From: Sphaerolaimus hirsutus
Lineage: Eukaryota > Nematoda > Chromadorea > Monhysterida > Sphaerolaimidae
NCBI GenBank assembly: GCA_964036195.1
Contig: OZ038451.1
Span: 12,962,529 to 13,026,528 of the forward strand
Length of the DNA stretch: 64,000 nt
Direction: 5' to 3'
Below are positions 54,034 through 64,000 of the stretch, one piece after another. The position numbers and the translations under genes were made by a program. Every line of letters begins with the position of its first letter. Position 1 is the stretch's first letter. Below the pieces are notes generated by a model. The model was given only the letters and a program-made list of their open reading frames with translations. It was not told the origin of the DNA and did not search any database.

Positions 54034-54639
54034 CCCCCCATATCTCAAAATTGAATTTCGCACCCTCCACATATTATATATTTTTTTGAAGCGCGTTTTT
54101 ATGGGACGCCAAAAATCGTTCTAACTCAAATTTGAAAAATTTGTAGATCGGTACTTTTAGAAGCACACCCTTCATATGATGCCATTCATCATTTGTGGAA
54201 AAAAATTCACAGGCTCAGTGCACTTTGGGACTGTAGTTGTTTGAAATTTTCAAACATCGTTAAATTTAAAATTTAAATACAAGTGCGGCAATAAAAAAAA
54301 TTGTTGATGTGTGCCATAACTATAGCTTTTGAATGAGCCCATTTTTGACAATTTTGGTTTAGATTTACAAAAGTTTTTCAACTTTGCATGTTTTGTGTAA
54401 AATGCACACACATGCCTTAAGTACTGCTTGACGTGATACTGTGCTATCATTTTTTCTATCGCTTTATTCTGATCGTATAATATGCAACTTGGACATGGGC
54501 CAAGTTTCATATGTGGGCCGATCAATTTCACAGATACAAATATCTGCTGGCATGGTGCCAACGATATTGCATACACTGTTTCGAACCAACATATACAAAA
54601 AATAATAACCCAAAAGAAAAATCGTTGCGAAATGTTTCT

Positions 54640-56110
54640 GACATGAAATCGGTCCGGTTCCCGGACAAGTTCACCACCCATTTTTTTATTTCACTTCGAA
54701 TGCAATATCTCCGTCCATGGGGGTGTCATAAGGCTGAAACTTTGTATACCTATATTAAGTTGTAAGACCCCCTTACTCCCCAACAATTGGGGGAGGTGCG
54801 GCGACTCACTACAGGGTGGGTCACCCTATATGCAAAAGAAATTTGTGGTGTTTTTGGTGTCCCAAGCAAGTTCACCACCCACTTGATTAGCTACACTTTG
54901 AAGGCTATATCTCCAGCTGTGAGGGCGGTAGAAACCTGAAATTTGGGGGATATCTTGCCAACAACCCCCCTCACAATACACCAGTGGGGCGGCTGCCGAC
55001 AGCCCACTAAAGCATGGGTCACTGCATATAAATTTGATAATTTTTTTTAGAACAACCCAAGTGTCCCAAACAAGTTTGCCACCCAACTGCAGCATAAAAA
55101 AATGTTGTGAGAACATACCTGATATAAAATTGAATCAGATATAAACCCTAGTTCTGCTCATTAAAAAATTTTCAGTAGGGCACCCACCCTGTCCCATAAA
55201 CAGCAGATTGAAAATTTCACTTTAAACCAATTTTTTTGTATCACACTTAAAAAGTTGGTTTACAAAGTTCACTAGGGGAGGGTCTAAGGTTCAAAGTTAT
55301 GTAAACAACATAACCTCTCAAATGCTTCCATAAGGAAATTTATTTGGGGTGAATGAAAAAGTGAAAATTTTGTCACATTTTCTTCCTGAAATGACATCAT
55401 TTTGACATCATAGAATTCACCCCAAGTAAATTTCCTTATGGAAGCATTTTAGAGGTTATGTTGTTTACATAACTTTGAACCTTAGACCCTCCCCTAGTGA
55501 ACTTTGTAAACCGACTTTTTAAGTGTGATACAAAAAATTGGTTTAAAGTGAAATTTTCAGTCGGCTGTTCATGGGACAGGGTGGGTGCCCCACTGAAAAA
55601 ACTTTTTTTTGCCTGAAATAGTGTTCCAACCCGATTTATTTTTATATAAGGTATGTTGTTGCAACATTTTTTTAATGCAGTTGGGTGATGAACTGTTTTG
55701 GGACGCCCTTTTGGGCTGTTTTTAGAAAATGGTTAACTTTATATGCAGTGACCCATGCTTTAGTGGTTCATTGGCAGCCGCCCCACTGGTGGATCGTGAA
55801 GGGGGTTGTTGGCAAGACATCCCCCAAATTTCAGCTTTATACCGCCATCACAGCTGGAGATATGGCTCTCGTAGTGTAGCCAATCAAGTGGTGGTGAACT
55901 TGTTTGGGACACCAAAAACGCCAAAAAAAATGTTGCATATAGGGCGACCCACCCTGTAGTGAGTCGCCGCACCTCCCCCATTGTTGGGGAGTAGAGGGGT
56001 CTTACAACTTTATATATACAAAGTTTCAGCTTTATAACACCCCCATGGACGGAGATATTGCATTCGAAGTGAAATAAAAAAATGGGTGGTGAACTTGTCC
56101 GGGAAGGTGT
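54640..56110. repeat. 1.47-kb palindrome
   Basis: Arms of about 720 bp mirror each other around 55385: AAGTTCACCACCCATTTTTT at 54669 pairs with AAAAAATGGGTGGTGAACTTG near 56085, and GGGAGGGTCTAAGGTTCAAA near 55276 pairs with TTTGAACCTTAGACCCTCCC near 55475. Mismatches are scattered. It looks like a fold-back transposon or a tail-to-tail duplication. Confidence 0.7.
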
Positions 56111-56639
56111 TTATGATAAACTTGAGTGAATTTTTTTCCTTTTTGTCTCAGATAGTTGAAGGGTGTGAAACTTTTTTTACATGGATGTGTACGTCTAACA
56201 CTGTAATCTGCCTTGAAAACTATTGAATAAATAAAAGTCTGGGTTCCATGTGAGACATTTCTCACAATGCAGATGTAATGATATATTGCTTTTGTGCATT
56301 TAACAGTCAATACATGTAACTCTTGTGATGTAATCCAAATAGTTTCTATATTCAGGTGGGATATGTAACCACAGTAAAGTGTGTTATCAGTGAAGTGTAT
56401 GCCATTTTCTAAGCAATGATACATTTCTTTTGTGCATCCAATATATATTAATGTCCATTTGAGGGACGCACTTCATGTCCATTTGAGAGACACTTCATGT
56501 CTATTTGCTGTGGAGGCAGCGTCCACTTTTTGTTTGGCTTTAGCCATTTTTTTACTGATATACTTCTTTTGTGTGGCCAGTGGCCCAGGCTTCCCCGAAT
56601 GACACCCAGTAGGTGTCTTGCTGAACAATATATATATAT

Positions 56640-56780
56640 GCTGGCAAGTAGATGGTGCCACTCCACAAAAATGGTGCCATTTTGGAGTAGATGGCACTGC
56701 CGTTCTGGAGTAGATGGCGCCACTCCATGAAAATGGCACCGTTTTGGAGTAGATGGCACCACTCCATAAAATTGCACAAT
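56640..56780. repeat. Short tandem repeat of GTTTTGGAGTAGATGGCAC
   Basis: Four diverged units of about 36 bp, each with ATGGCGCCACTCCATGAAAA and TTTTGGAGTAG. 56110-56640 holds nothing recognised. Confidence 0.55.
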
Positions 56781-57235
56781 TTGAAATCATAACCCTCGAA
56801 GACCCATATAGTGACAGTATCACATCAAACAGCACTATATTTTGATCAAAAATATGCAACCCATAACTTGGATGAGTGCCAAGTTTATATGTGACCGGGT
56901 GAATTTCATCCTACAAATATCGGCTGGCATGGTGCCAGCGCGTGCCAATGATACTTGCATATGCTATGTGTTAAATGACATATCCAAAACTCATTGAGAA
57001 ATGTCTCTTAAACCAATATGGTCCGCCATTAAGAGTTAAGGAGTGTATCAGAATTCTATGTACAACTCATATTTGTGACAATAGCATTATGTGATTGTTC
57101 ACAAAAAAATTAACTAGAAATATGGATCACCAGTATCCATTTATCAAAGTTTTTCAATTTAATTTTTTACTTGCCATTTCACTTCTCATTTGACTTTTGT
57201 CGATTTTCACTGCAATTCACTTCTCACTTCTCTTT

Positions 57236-58930
57236 TTACTTGCCATTTGACTTGACTTGAGACTTGACATTTATAACTTGACATTTGACTTGATATTTGA
57301 TAACTTGACATTTAACTTTACATTTGACTTGACATTTACCACTTGAAATTTGACTTGACATATGACTTGTTATTTGACTTGACATGAAATTTGTCACTTG
57401 ACATTTGACATGACATTGATCTGTTGACATTAAACTTGACATTTGACTTGGCATTTGACATGACATTTATCATATGACATTAAACTTGACATTTCACTTG
57501 AAATTTATCACTTGATGTAAAACTTGACATTTGACATGACATTTATCACTTGACATTAAGCTTGACATTTAACTTGACATTTGACTTGACATTTGACTTG
57601 ACATTTGACTTGAAATTTATTACTTGACATTTCACTTGAAATTTATCATTTGGCATTTGACTTGACATTTCAATTGAAAGTTATCACTTTGTATTCACCT
57701 TGACATTTATCACTTGACATTTGACTTGACTTGACATTAGACTTGACATTTACAACTTGACATTTGACTTGACATTTACCACTTGAAATTTGACTTGACA
57801 TTTACCACTTGAAATTTGACTTGACATATGACTTGTTATTTGACTTGACTTGAAATTTGTCACTTGACATTTGACATGACATTTATCAGTTGACATTAAA
57901 CTTGACATTTGACTTGACATTTGACATGACATTTATCACTTGACATTAAACTTGACATTTCTCTTGAAATTTTTCACTTGACATTTGACTTGACATTTGA
58001 CATGACATTTATCACTTGGCATTTAACTTGACATTTCAGTTGAAATGTATCAGTTGACATTTGACTTGAAAGTTATCACTTGATATTTGACTTGATATTT
58101 TATCACTTGATTTTTTATAACTTGACATCTATCACTTGACATTTATCACTTGATATTTATCACTTGACATTTATCAATTGACATTTATCAATTGACATTT
58201 GTCTTGACATTCATCACTTGACATTTAACTTGACATTTCACTTGAAATTTATCACTTGACATTTATCACTTGACATCTATCACTCGACATTTGACTTGAC
58301 TTGACTTTAGACTTGACATTTACAACTTGACATTTGACTTGACATTTGACATGACATTTATCACTTGACATTAAACTTGACAGTTCACTTGAAATTTATC
58401 ACTTGACATTTAACTTTTGACATGACATTTATCACTTGACATTAAACTTGACATTTCAGTTGAAATTTATCAGTTGACATTTGACTTGAAAGTTATCACT
58501 TGATATTTGACTTGATATTTTATCACTTGATATTTTATAACTTGACATCTATCACTTGACATTTATCACTTGATATTTATCACTTGACATTTATCAATTG
58601 ACATTTATCAATTGACATTTGTCTTGACATTCATCACTTGACATTTAACTTGAAATTTATCACTTGACATTTATCACTTGACATCTATCACTTGACATTT
58701 TTCACTTGAAATTTCACTTGAAATCTACCACTTGACATTTATCACTAGATATTTGACTTGATATTTTATCACTTAATATTTTATCACTTGACATCTATCA
58801 CTTGACATTTATCACTTGACATTTGGCCTGACATTTATTGCTTGACATTATCAGTTGACATTTGACTTGACATTTATAACTTGACATTTGACTTGACATT
58901 AACCACTAGACATTTATGACCTGATAGTAA
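57236..58930. repeat. 1.7-kb satellite of TTGACATTT/TATCACTTGACA units
   Basis: More than a hundred tandem copies of a 10-14 bp unit alternate TTGACATTTGAC, TTGACATTTATCAC and TTGAAATTTATCAC. Higher-order blocks recur: a stretch near 58080-58260 repeats almost word for word near 58490-58680. The unit is the same as in the arms of the GTGTCAAATGTC fold-back family. Confidence 0.85.
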
Positions 58931-59579
58931 TCACCATGCAAGGTCAAATGCTCAGTATCACATCAAGCAGTAGTTCAGGCATGTTTGCGCATTTTACACA
59001 AAACAAGCAAACTTGAATAACTTTTGTAAATCTCAACCAAAATCGCCAAAAATTGGCTCATTTGAAAGCTCTAGTCATGGCGCACATCAACAAATTTTTT
59101 TTATTGCTGCATTTGTATTCAAATTTTAAATTTATTGAGGTTTGAAAATTTCAAACAGATACCATCCCAAAGTGGGCGGAGCCTGTGAAAAAAATTCCCG
59201 AAAATAAGAAATGGCATCATATGCTCTTTCATATGAGCCATCAACCATGAAAATCGGTCGTGTTTCAAGGAAGTTATTGCAGTTTGAAGATTGTCGGGAG
59301 AACAAGAAGAACAACAAGAACAACAACAACACTACTTGAAAAAGAAAATCCGTAATAACTTCCTTCGAACTCAACCGTTGGATCTGAAAATTTGCATGGT
59401 GGTACTTTTCGACACGGGCTTTTTAATGGTGCAGTCGGTTCTGCACTAGCGCATTGCGTTCCGAAGTTATTGCGATTTTAAATTTGCGATTTCCGCATTT
59501 TGGTGTGTCCGATCATATTATGGGTGGGTCGCTTGCGCCCTCCCTCGGCAGCGAGGGATGGCGCTGGCGCGCCCACCCG

Positions 59580-60227
59580 ATTGAGGCGTCCAATTCTAAA
59601 AGTCGACAAGTCCAAAATATGAAAATTTCGAGTTAGGCCCGGAAACGTCATCTGGGGCTACTTCCGCACATTTTTCATCATTTTCCATAAATTTTTTGAC
59701 CTCACATGCCCATATGGCATAGTGCCAATTTGACATTTTTGGGGAAAAATGCAAAAAAATTGGGCAAGAAGTCGACAAGTCCACTTAGTTTTGGGCTAAA
59801 AGGCGACAAGTCCATCCTCCGCTTCCCTTTTTTATGTGAAAAAAAACGCAAGAAATGTGATAAGTCCACTATGGGCACCGATTTCTAAAAGTCGACAAGT
59901 GCATAAATTTCCCATAAGGGAGGCGCAACGCGGGCGGGAACAAAAATGTTCTCGCGTGCAAGAAGGCGACAAGTCCATTTCCCTCCCAAAAACAGTTTTG
60001 CTCTGACCGAATGGAATTTTATGGACACCCCATTTTTCACATATACGTTGGGATTAGGGGCTGAAAATTTGAAACTGTATTGTCAACATATGGAACTTAA
60101 TGGAAAGCATGAGAGAGCCAAATTGGACATGCACCACGGGCCTGGAATTGGATCGGAAACTTAAAATGCGATTTACTCAAAATCACATTTTGTGGACTTG
60201 TCGACTTTTAGAATTAGACGCCTCAAT
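59580..60227. mobile_element. GTCGACAAGTCCA element, 648 bp, inverted ends
   Basis: ATTGAGGCGTCCAATTCTAA at the left mirrors TTAGAATTAGACGCCTCAAT at the right, and AAGTCGACAAGTCC repeats at several internal places. No target duplication was clear. Related to 29990-31530. Confidence 0.6.
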
Positions 60228-60379
60228 TATATTTTCTCAAAATCGGTCGTTTTTTTCAATGCTTCGCGCTTCTACAACTCATTTGTGACAGAAGCGCGAT
60301 GTGATCGCTCACAACAAATCAACTGGAAATCTCCGTTCAGTATTCATTTATTAATGTTTATTCATTTAACTTTTTACTT

Positions 60380-60650
60380 TTACATTTCACTTCTAATTTT
60401 ACTTCTCAATTCAATTCTCACTACTCATTTTACTTCGCTTTTGCAACTTCACTTCGCTTTTACCGTTTTACTTGCCATTTCACTTCGCAAGTGGAGAAGT
60501 GAAATCGCAAATAGCGAGGTGAAATCACAAAAGCAAAGTGAAATGAGAAGTTAGAAGTGAAATGGCACTTTTGTGTTTTAACATGACTTGTCACTTTACT
60601 ACGCTTTTGCCGCTTGCGCTTTCACTTCTCCACTCGCAGAACTGGCCCCT
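60380..60650. mobile_element. Fold-back element, AAGTGAAATGGCA family
   Basis: Opposed runs of TTCACTTCGCTTTTGCC and GGAGAAGTGAAATCGCAAA around 60488, ending CGCAGAACTGGCCCC. Same family as 21395-21653. Confidence 0.5.
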
Positions 60651-60879
60651 GTATTTATAATATCATCATCCACTCTCATGAAATAAATTTTCCGTCCTCT
60701 TAATTTCCGTCAAGCTGTACCTAATCCCAGCGTTTTGCACAATTTCAATTAAAACTATTTTACTAGATATGCTTAACTGCGATACAAAGAGTCATCTTTC
60801 GTAAACAATTTGAGATGCTGTGTCAACTCAGATTTCGGCTTCACGTGTTGCACAGCGATCGATCTCCAAATGCACATGT

Positions 60880-60940
60880 GACAATGAGCCTTTGGCGCCA
60901 TTAAAGGCACCAGCGCCATGGCGCCATTCCATCACTAGCT
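60880..60940. repeat. Truncated GGCGC-family hAT end
   Basis: CCAGCGCCATGGCGCCATTC then CATCACTAG matches the right terminus of the family; the left end is missing. A possible left end (TAGTGATGAAGAAGAGCC) lies near 62788. Confidence 0.45.
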
Positions 60941-61290
60941 CTATAGACTCTTTTATGTACATGGTGCTTATTGTTAAATAACACCCCTTTAAAAAAAACC
61001 CTCGAAATACCCCCTTTCGTTTAACAACGTTTTTATTTATTTTTTAACATGGCCACGTGTGCATTTGGAAATCGCTGTGCAACACGTGAAGCCGAAATCT
61101 GAGTTGACACAGACCAGGTGACACTCATGTATCAATATGTTGACAATCATGTGTGTGTGCCGCCATTAATAAACGTCTTTGTCACTCATTAAAGAGGGGC
61201 AGGTTTTTCGAGGAGATGATTATTTTTTGCTCAGTCAGTTAACAGGGGGGGTTATTCGAGGGGGAACTTAATCGTAATATACGGTACATA

Positions 61291-61968
61291 CTAGGGTTGG
61301 CCGATGTTTTTTTTAAAACGTTAAAAAAAAAAACGTTTTTTTTTTAAAAACATGACGTCCGAAATGTTTTTTTTTTTTAAAAAACATCGACCGAAATTTT
61401 TAGTACTAAGCACTAGGTATTTTACAAAATTTTTGCGCGCAGGCGCGCAATTTCACACACAAATTGACATTGGTGATTGTTTTCATTGGTTTTGTGGCAT
61501 TTTTAGTATCAAAGTATCCATTTATATATGCTACCATGGGTTAATAAGCCGTCATATGTTGCTGTAGTACATAATATTGAGGTAATGTGCTTCCATGTAC
61601 CTCCACAGTGTGTAACATCACTCCCAAAGTAACAACCTTGTTTTATAACCTTGTTTGATCACTATTCCGTGCCAAACTTTACCTGAAGTCACGAACATTC
61701 GACTATAAGGCGATATATGAACGATATGTCGACGAAAAATGGATATTTTTGACACAAATCACCACTTATAATGCTATCCCATGGCTCCACAGACATTATA
61801 TGGTCATATATAACATCACAGAGTATTGCCACTGTCTGATATACCTATATATGTTGACACAAGGTTATATCTGGGAGCTTTTAAAAAAAAACGTTTTTTA
61901 TTTAAAAAAAACGTTTTTTTTATAAAAAAAACATCGAGTTAAAAAAAACGTTTTTTTTCCAACCCTAG
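61291..61968. mobile_element. Dispersed element with CTAGGGTTGG ends (678 bp)
   Basis: CTAGGGTTGG and CCAACCCTAG are inverted, flanked by TACATA on both sides (61285-61290, 61969-61974). AAACGTTTTTTTT runs are subterminal. Core words recur at 19690, 25512-26400 and 63260-63420. No transposase. 62000-62960 is AT-rich with nothing recognised. Confidence 0.65.
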
Positions 61969-62964
61969 TACATACCTCGGTACAACCACGATGTATTTAA
62001 CTAAAACGCGCCAGCAGGAACATCTCCGGATGGGACACAGCTTTTCGTGAACCTGGAACTGTATATTTCAGGTATTTTTATTTGAAATACCTTTTTTACA
62101 TATTTTTTTATAAACCTTTAAACCTATTTACCTATTTATTCGTATGGTTCTACATCGCGTTCATGGTCTGTTGTAAATTCCATGAAAATCTTAACAGGAA
62201 AATCATTATTTTCCATTTCACGTCAGTTGTTGACCTTTGGTACACTTGCTGAAAAATGCTTGGTTCACCTTCAGACAGCTTTGTTGTTATATTTGTGTTT
62301 CGAAAGTTCTTGGACACTTGAAATGTGTCCAGAGTTGAATAAATAATTGTCATGTTCTTTGTATGTATTGTGATCTGCACCAGACACTGTATCACATACT
62401 GTATACCAGAGCTGTTTAAACAGTGGTATTTTTGGAAAACATAAATGTAAATGTAAATACATTTTCCTAACTTTGAGTATTGATACTAAAATGTAAATAT
62501 AGTTTTAAACTACCTAGATATATGTAAAATCAAATGTAAAGGTCAAAAAAGGACTCCCAGACTTTAAAAACACAACTGTTTATTTCTTTCAAGCACATCT
62601 CCATTTTGTCATTTTTTGTGAAGCTTTCAGAATTTTAGATTTTGTCAGGCTTTTCTGCAAAATTTACTTTCAATCCATAATAATAAGAAAACACTTTGTA
62701 AAAGAAATTTTGCAATATTCCAATTCATAGCAAACTGCAAATACATTGTTCCATAGCCATAGAAGTTATGTATAATTCAAGTTACGTAGTGATGAAGAAG
62801 AGCCAAAGGCTCGGTGCCAAAAGCACCATGGCACATTCCTGACTCACAGCACTATGCACCAATTGTCCCATAAGACAATTGTCGTATTCTCAAATTTCCA
62901 TGTTGTTGTATAAAAATATAGTGTCATACTTCAATCTGTTTCCCCTGCCCCACACCTGAATACC

Positions 62965-63593
62965 ACATTTCCTAAAAATACCCCCTTGAATTAACCCCCC
63001 CTCGAAATACCCCCAGGTGTTTTTGAGCTAAGGAAAAAAATAACCCCCCTCTCAAAATAACCCCCTTTAGTTAACCCCTCAAAATACCCCCAGGTGTTTT
63101 GAGCTGTGGAAAAAATAAACCCCCTTCGAAATACCCCCATCTTGAGTGACATACATCATGTATACAATGCACATTATGTATTTATTGGGGTCTAATCTCA
63201 TTGCAGCTATACATAGAGTAGTTTGTATAGCTATCTACATGGGTTGGCCAAAAACCCTTATTTAACAGCCCTGTTTTTTTATAAAAAACATTTTTTTTAT
63301 TATGTTTTTTTAGAAGCTCCAAGATATGGTTATGGGTCAACATATACAGGTATATCAAACAATTGCCAGTACTTTGTGACGTTATATATAGCCACAGAAT
63401 GGCTGTGGAGCCATGAGTCACATTCTAGTGTAGAACTGTATTTGCTCGAAATACCCCACTCATGAATTACCCCCCACATCAAAATACCCCCAGGTGTTTT
63501 CGAGCTGAGGGAAAAATAAACCCCCTCGAAATACCCCCTCAAAATTTCCACTCTAAAAAATAAACCCCCCTGGGGTATTTCGAGGACATATGG
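62965..63593. mobile_element. CCGTATT-family MITE cluster
   Basis: CCACATTTCCTAAAAATACC at the left and GGTATTTCGAGGACATATGG at the right, TA-flanked, enclose several CGAAATACCCCCAGGTGTTTT units and a piece (63260-63420) of the GGCTGTGGAGCC element. Probably two nested or adjacent copies. 63600-64000 shows nothing recognised. Confidence 0.5.
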
Positions 63594-64000
63594 TATATCA
63601 AGTATCAAAACAACATAAAGATTTACAGCAAATGTGAGCCACTTATTGGCTTGTCGCATAAGTTTATGTTTTTCAGGGTTGTCTACCATTGGATCGTCCT
63701 GGATTGTGCAGTTTCAGTCGGGGGTTTATTAGCTGAAATTACAATTCCACATAAAATCTATGTTTGCAACTGATCTCACATTGAAATTTCATTGAAAAGT
63801 CGAAAACTCAGGTAATGGTGGACTGTGCATGTTGAGTTTTGGACATTTTTGAGAGATAGAGATTGGTACTGGACCCACTTTTATGCAAACAATTTCACAG
63901 TAAAACTTTACAATTCAATAAATTACAGCTTATATACCCCATTTGAAACCCAACTGATCGTCCAGGATTAGGGTGTCAACTTTCCATTTTCCGTTTCCGC

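Larger units (their letters stand above)
54185..59205. repeat. Outer inverted repeat of a 5-kb composite
   Basis: About 270 bp at 54185-54480 and about 270 bp at 58935-59205 are inverted copies sharing TGGGACTG/AAATTTTCAAACA, TTTGTAAATC and ACATGCC-type words. They enclose a 1.47-kb palindrome and a satellite. No protein frame. Confidence 0.55.

Noticed and set aside
57236-58930. Regular short repeats as a CRISPR array
   Set aside because: Units are contiguous without unique spacers, and the contig is animal nuclear DNA.
62150-62395. 81-codon minus-strand frame as a transposase fossil
   Set aside because: A faint protein-like look but no motif, no inverted ends and no splice support.

Overview
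This is a repeat-crowded animal nuclear contig, most likely from an arthropod or arthropod-like invertebrate. The genes have short GC-rich exons bounded by GT/AG and separated by AT-rich introns. The two recognised proteins are animal families: an importin-13 type karyopherin and an AF10/Alhambra PHD-finger protein. A BEL/Pao retrotransposon and hAT, mariner-like and many fold-back elements fill the rest. No prokaryotic feature was seen. Species cannot be named from the sequence.

Layout. (1) 1-9.77 kb, minus strand: 5' two thirds of an importin-13 gene in ten exons, running off the left edge. Its introns hold fold-back elements, hAT elements and a non-autonomous LTR element (4440-6407). Two introns (2320-2531 and 9143-9618) have ends that coincide with the terminal inverted repeats of fold-back elements, so they look like transposon-made introns. 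(2) 12847-14036, plus strand: a two-exon gene for an unrecognised 166-residue protein, reconstructed by splicing. (3) 14558-34496, minus strand: 15 coding exons of an AF10/Alhambra orthologue. The exon phases close perfectly to 1216 codons plus stop. It has an N-terminal PHD/zinc-knuckle/extended-PHD module, an AT-hook, a long Gln tract and the octapeptide-motif/leucine-zipper that in AF10 binds DOT1L. One intron of 9.7 kb holds CpG-rich blocks; another CpG-rich block (36.5-37.8 kb) is a candidate promoter. (4) 40316-50803: a hAT-type element split by a complete BEL/Pao element with identical-looking 363-bp LTRs and a 5-bp target duplication. The element carries one 2758-codon gag-pol-env frame plus a second, overlapping frame with no ATG that starts at a strong splice acceptor. 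(5) 51.6-64 kb: no genes recognised. It holds a mariner-like non-autonomous element, an intact hAT relative of the split one, large palindromes, a 1.7-kb satellite made of TTGACATTT-like units, and further miniature elements.

The two conserved minus-strand genes flank the small plus-strand gene, which converges on the AF10/Alhambra 3' end. Importin-13 works in nuclear transport and AF10 in chromatin control linked to H3K79 methylation; nothing suggests they form a functional unit. Exon limits were read by hand from splice signals and phase. They are strongest for AF10/Alhambra, where all 15 exons join in frame, and weaker for a few importin-13 boundaries, which are noted.
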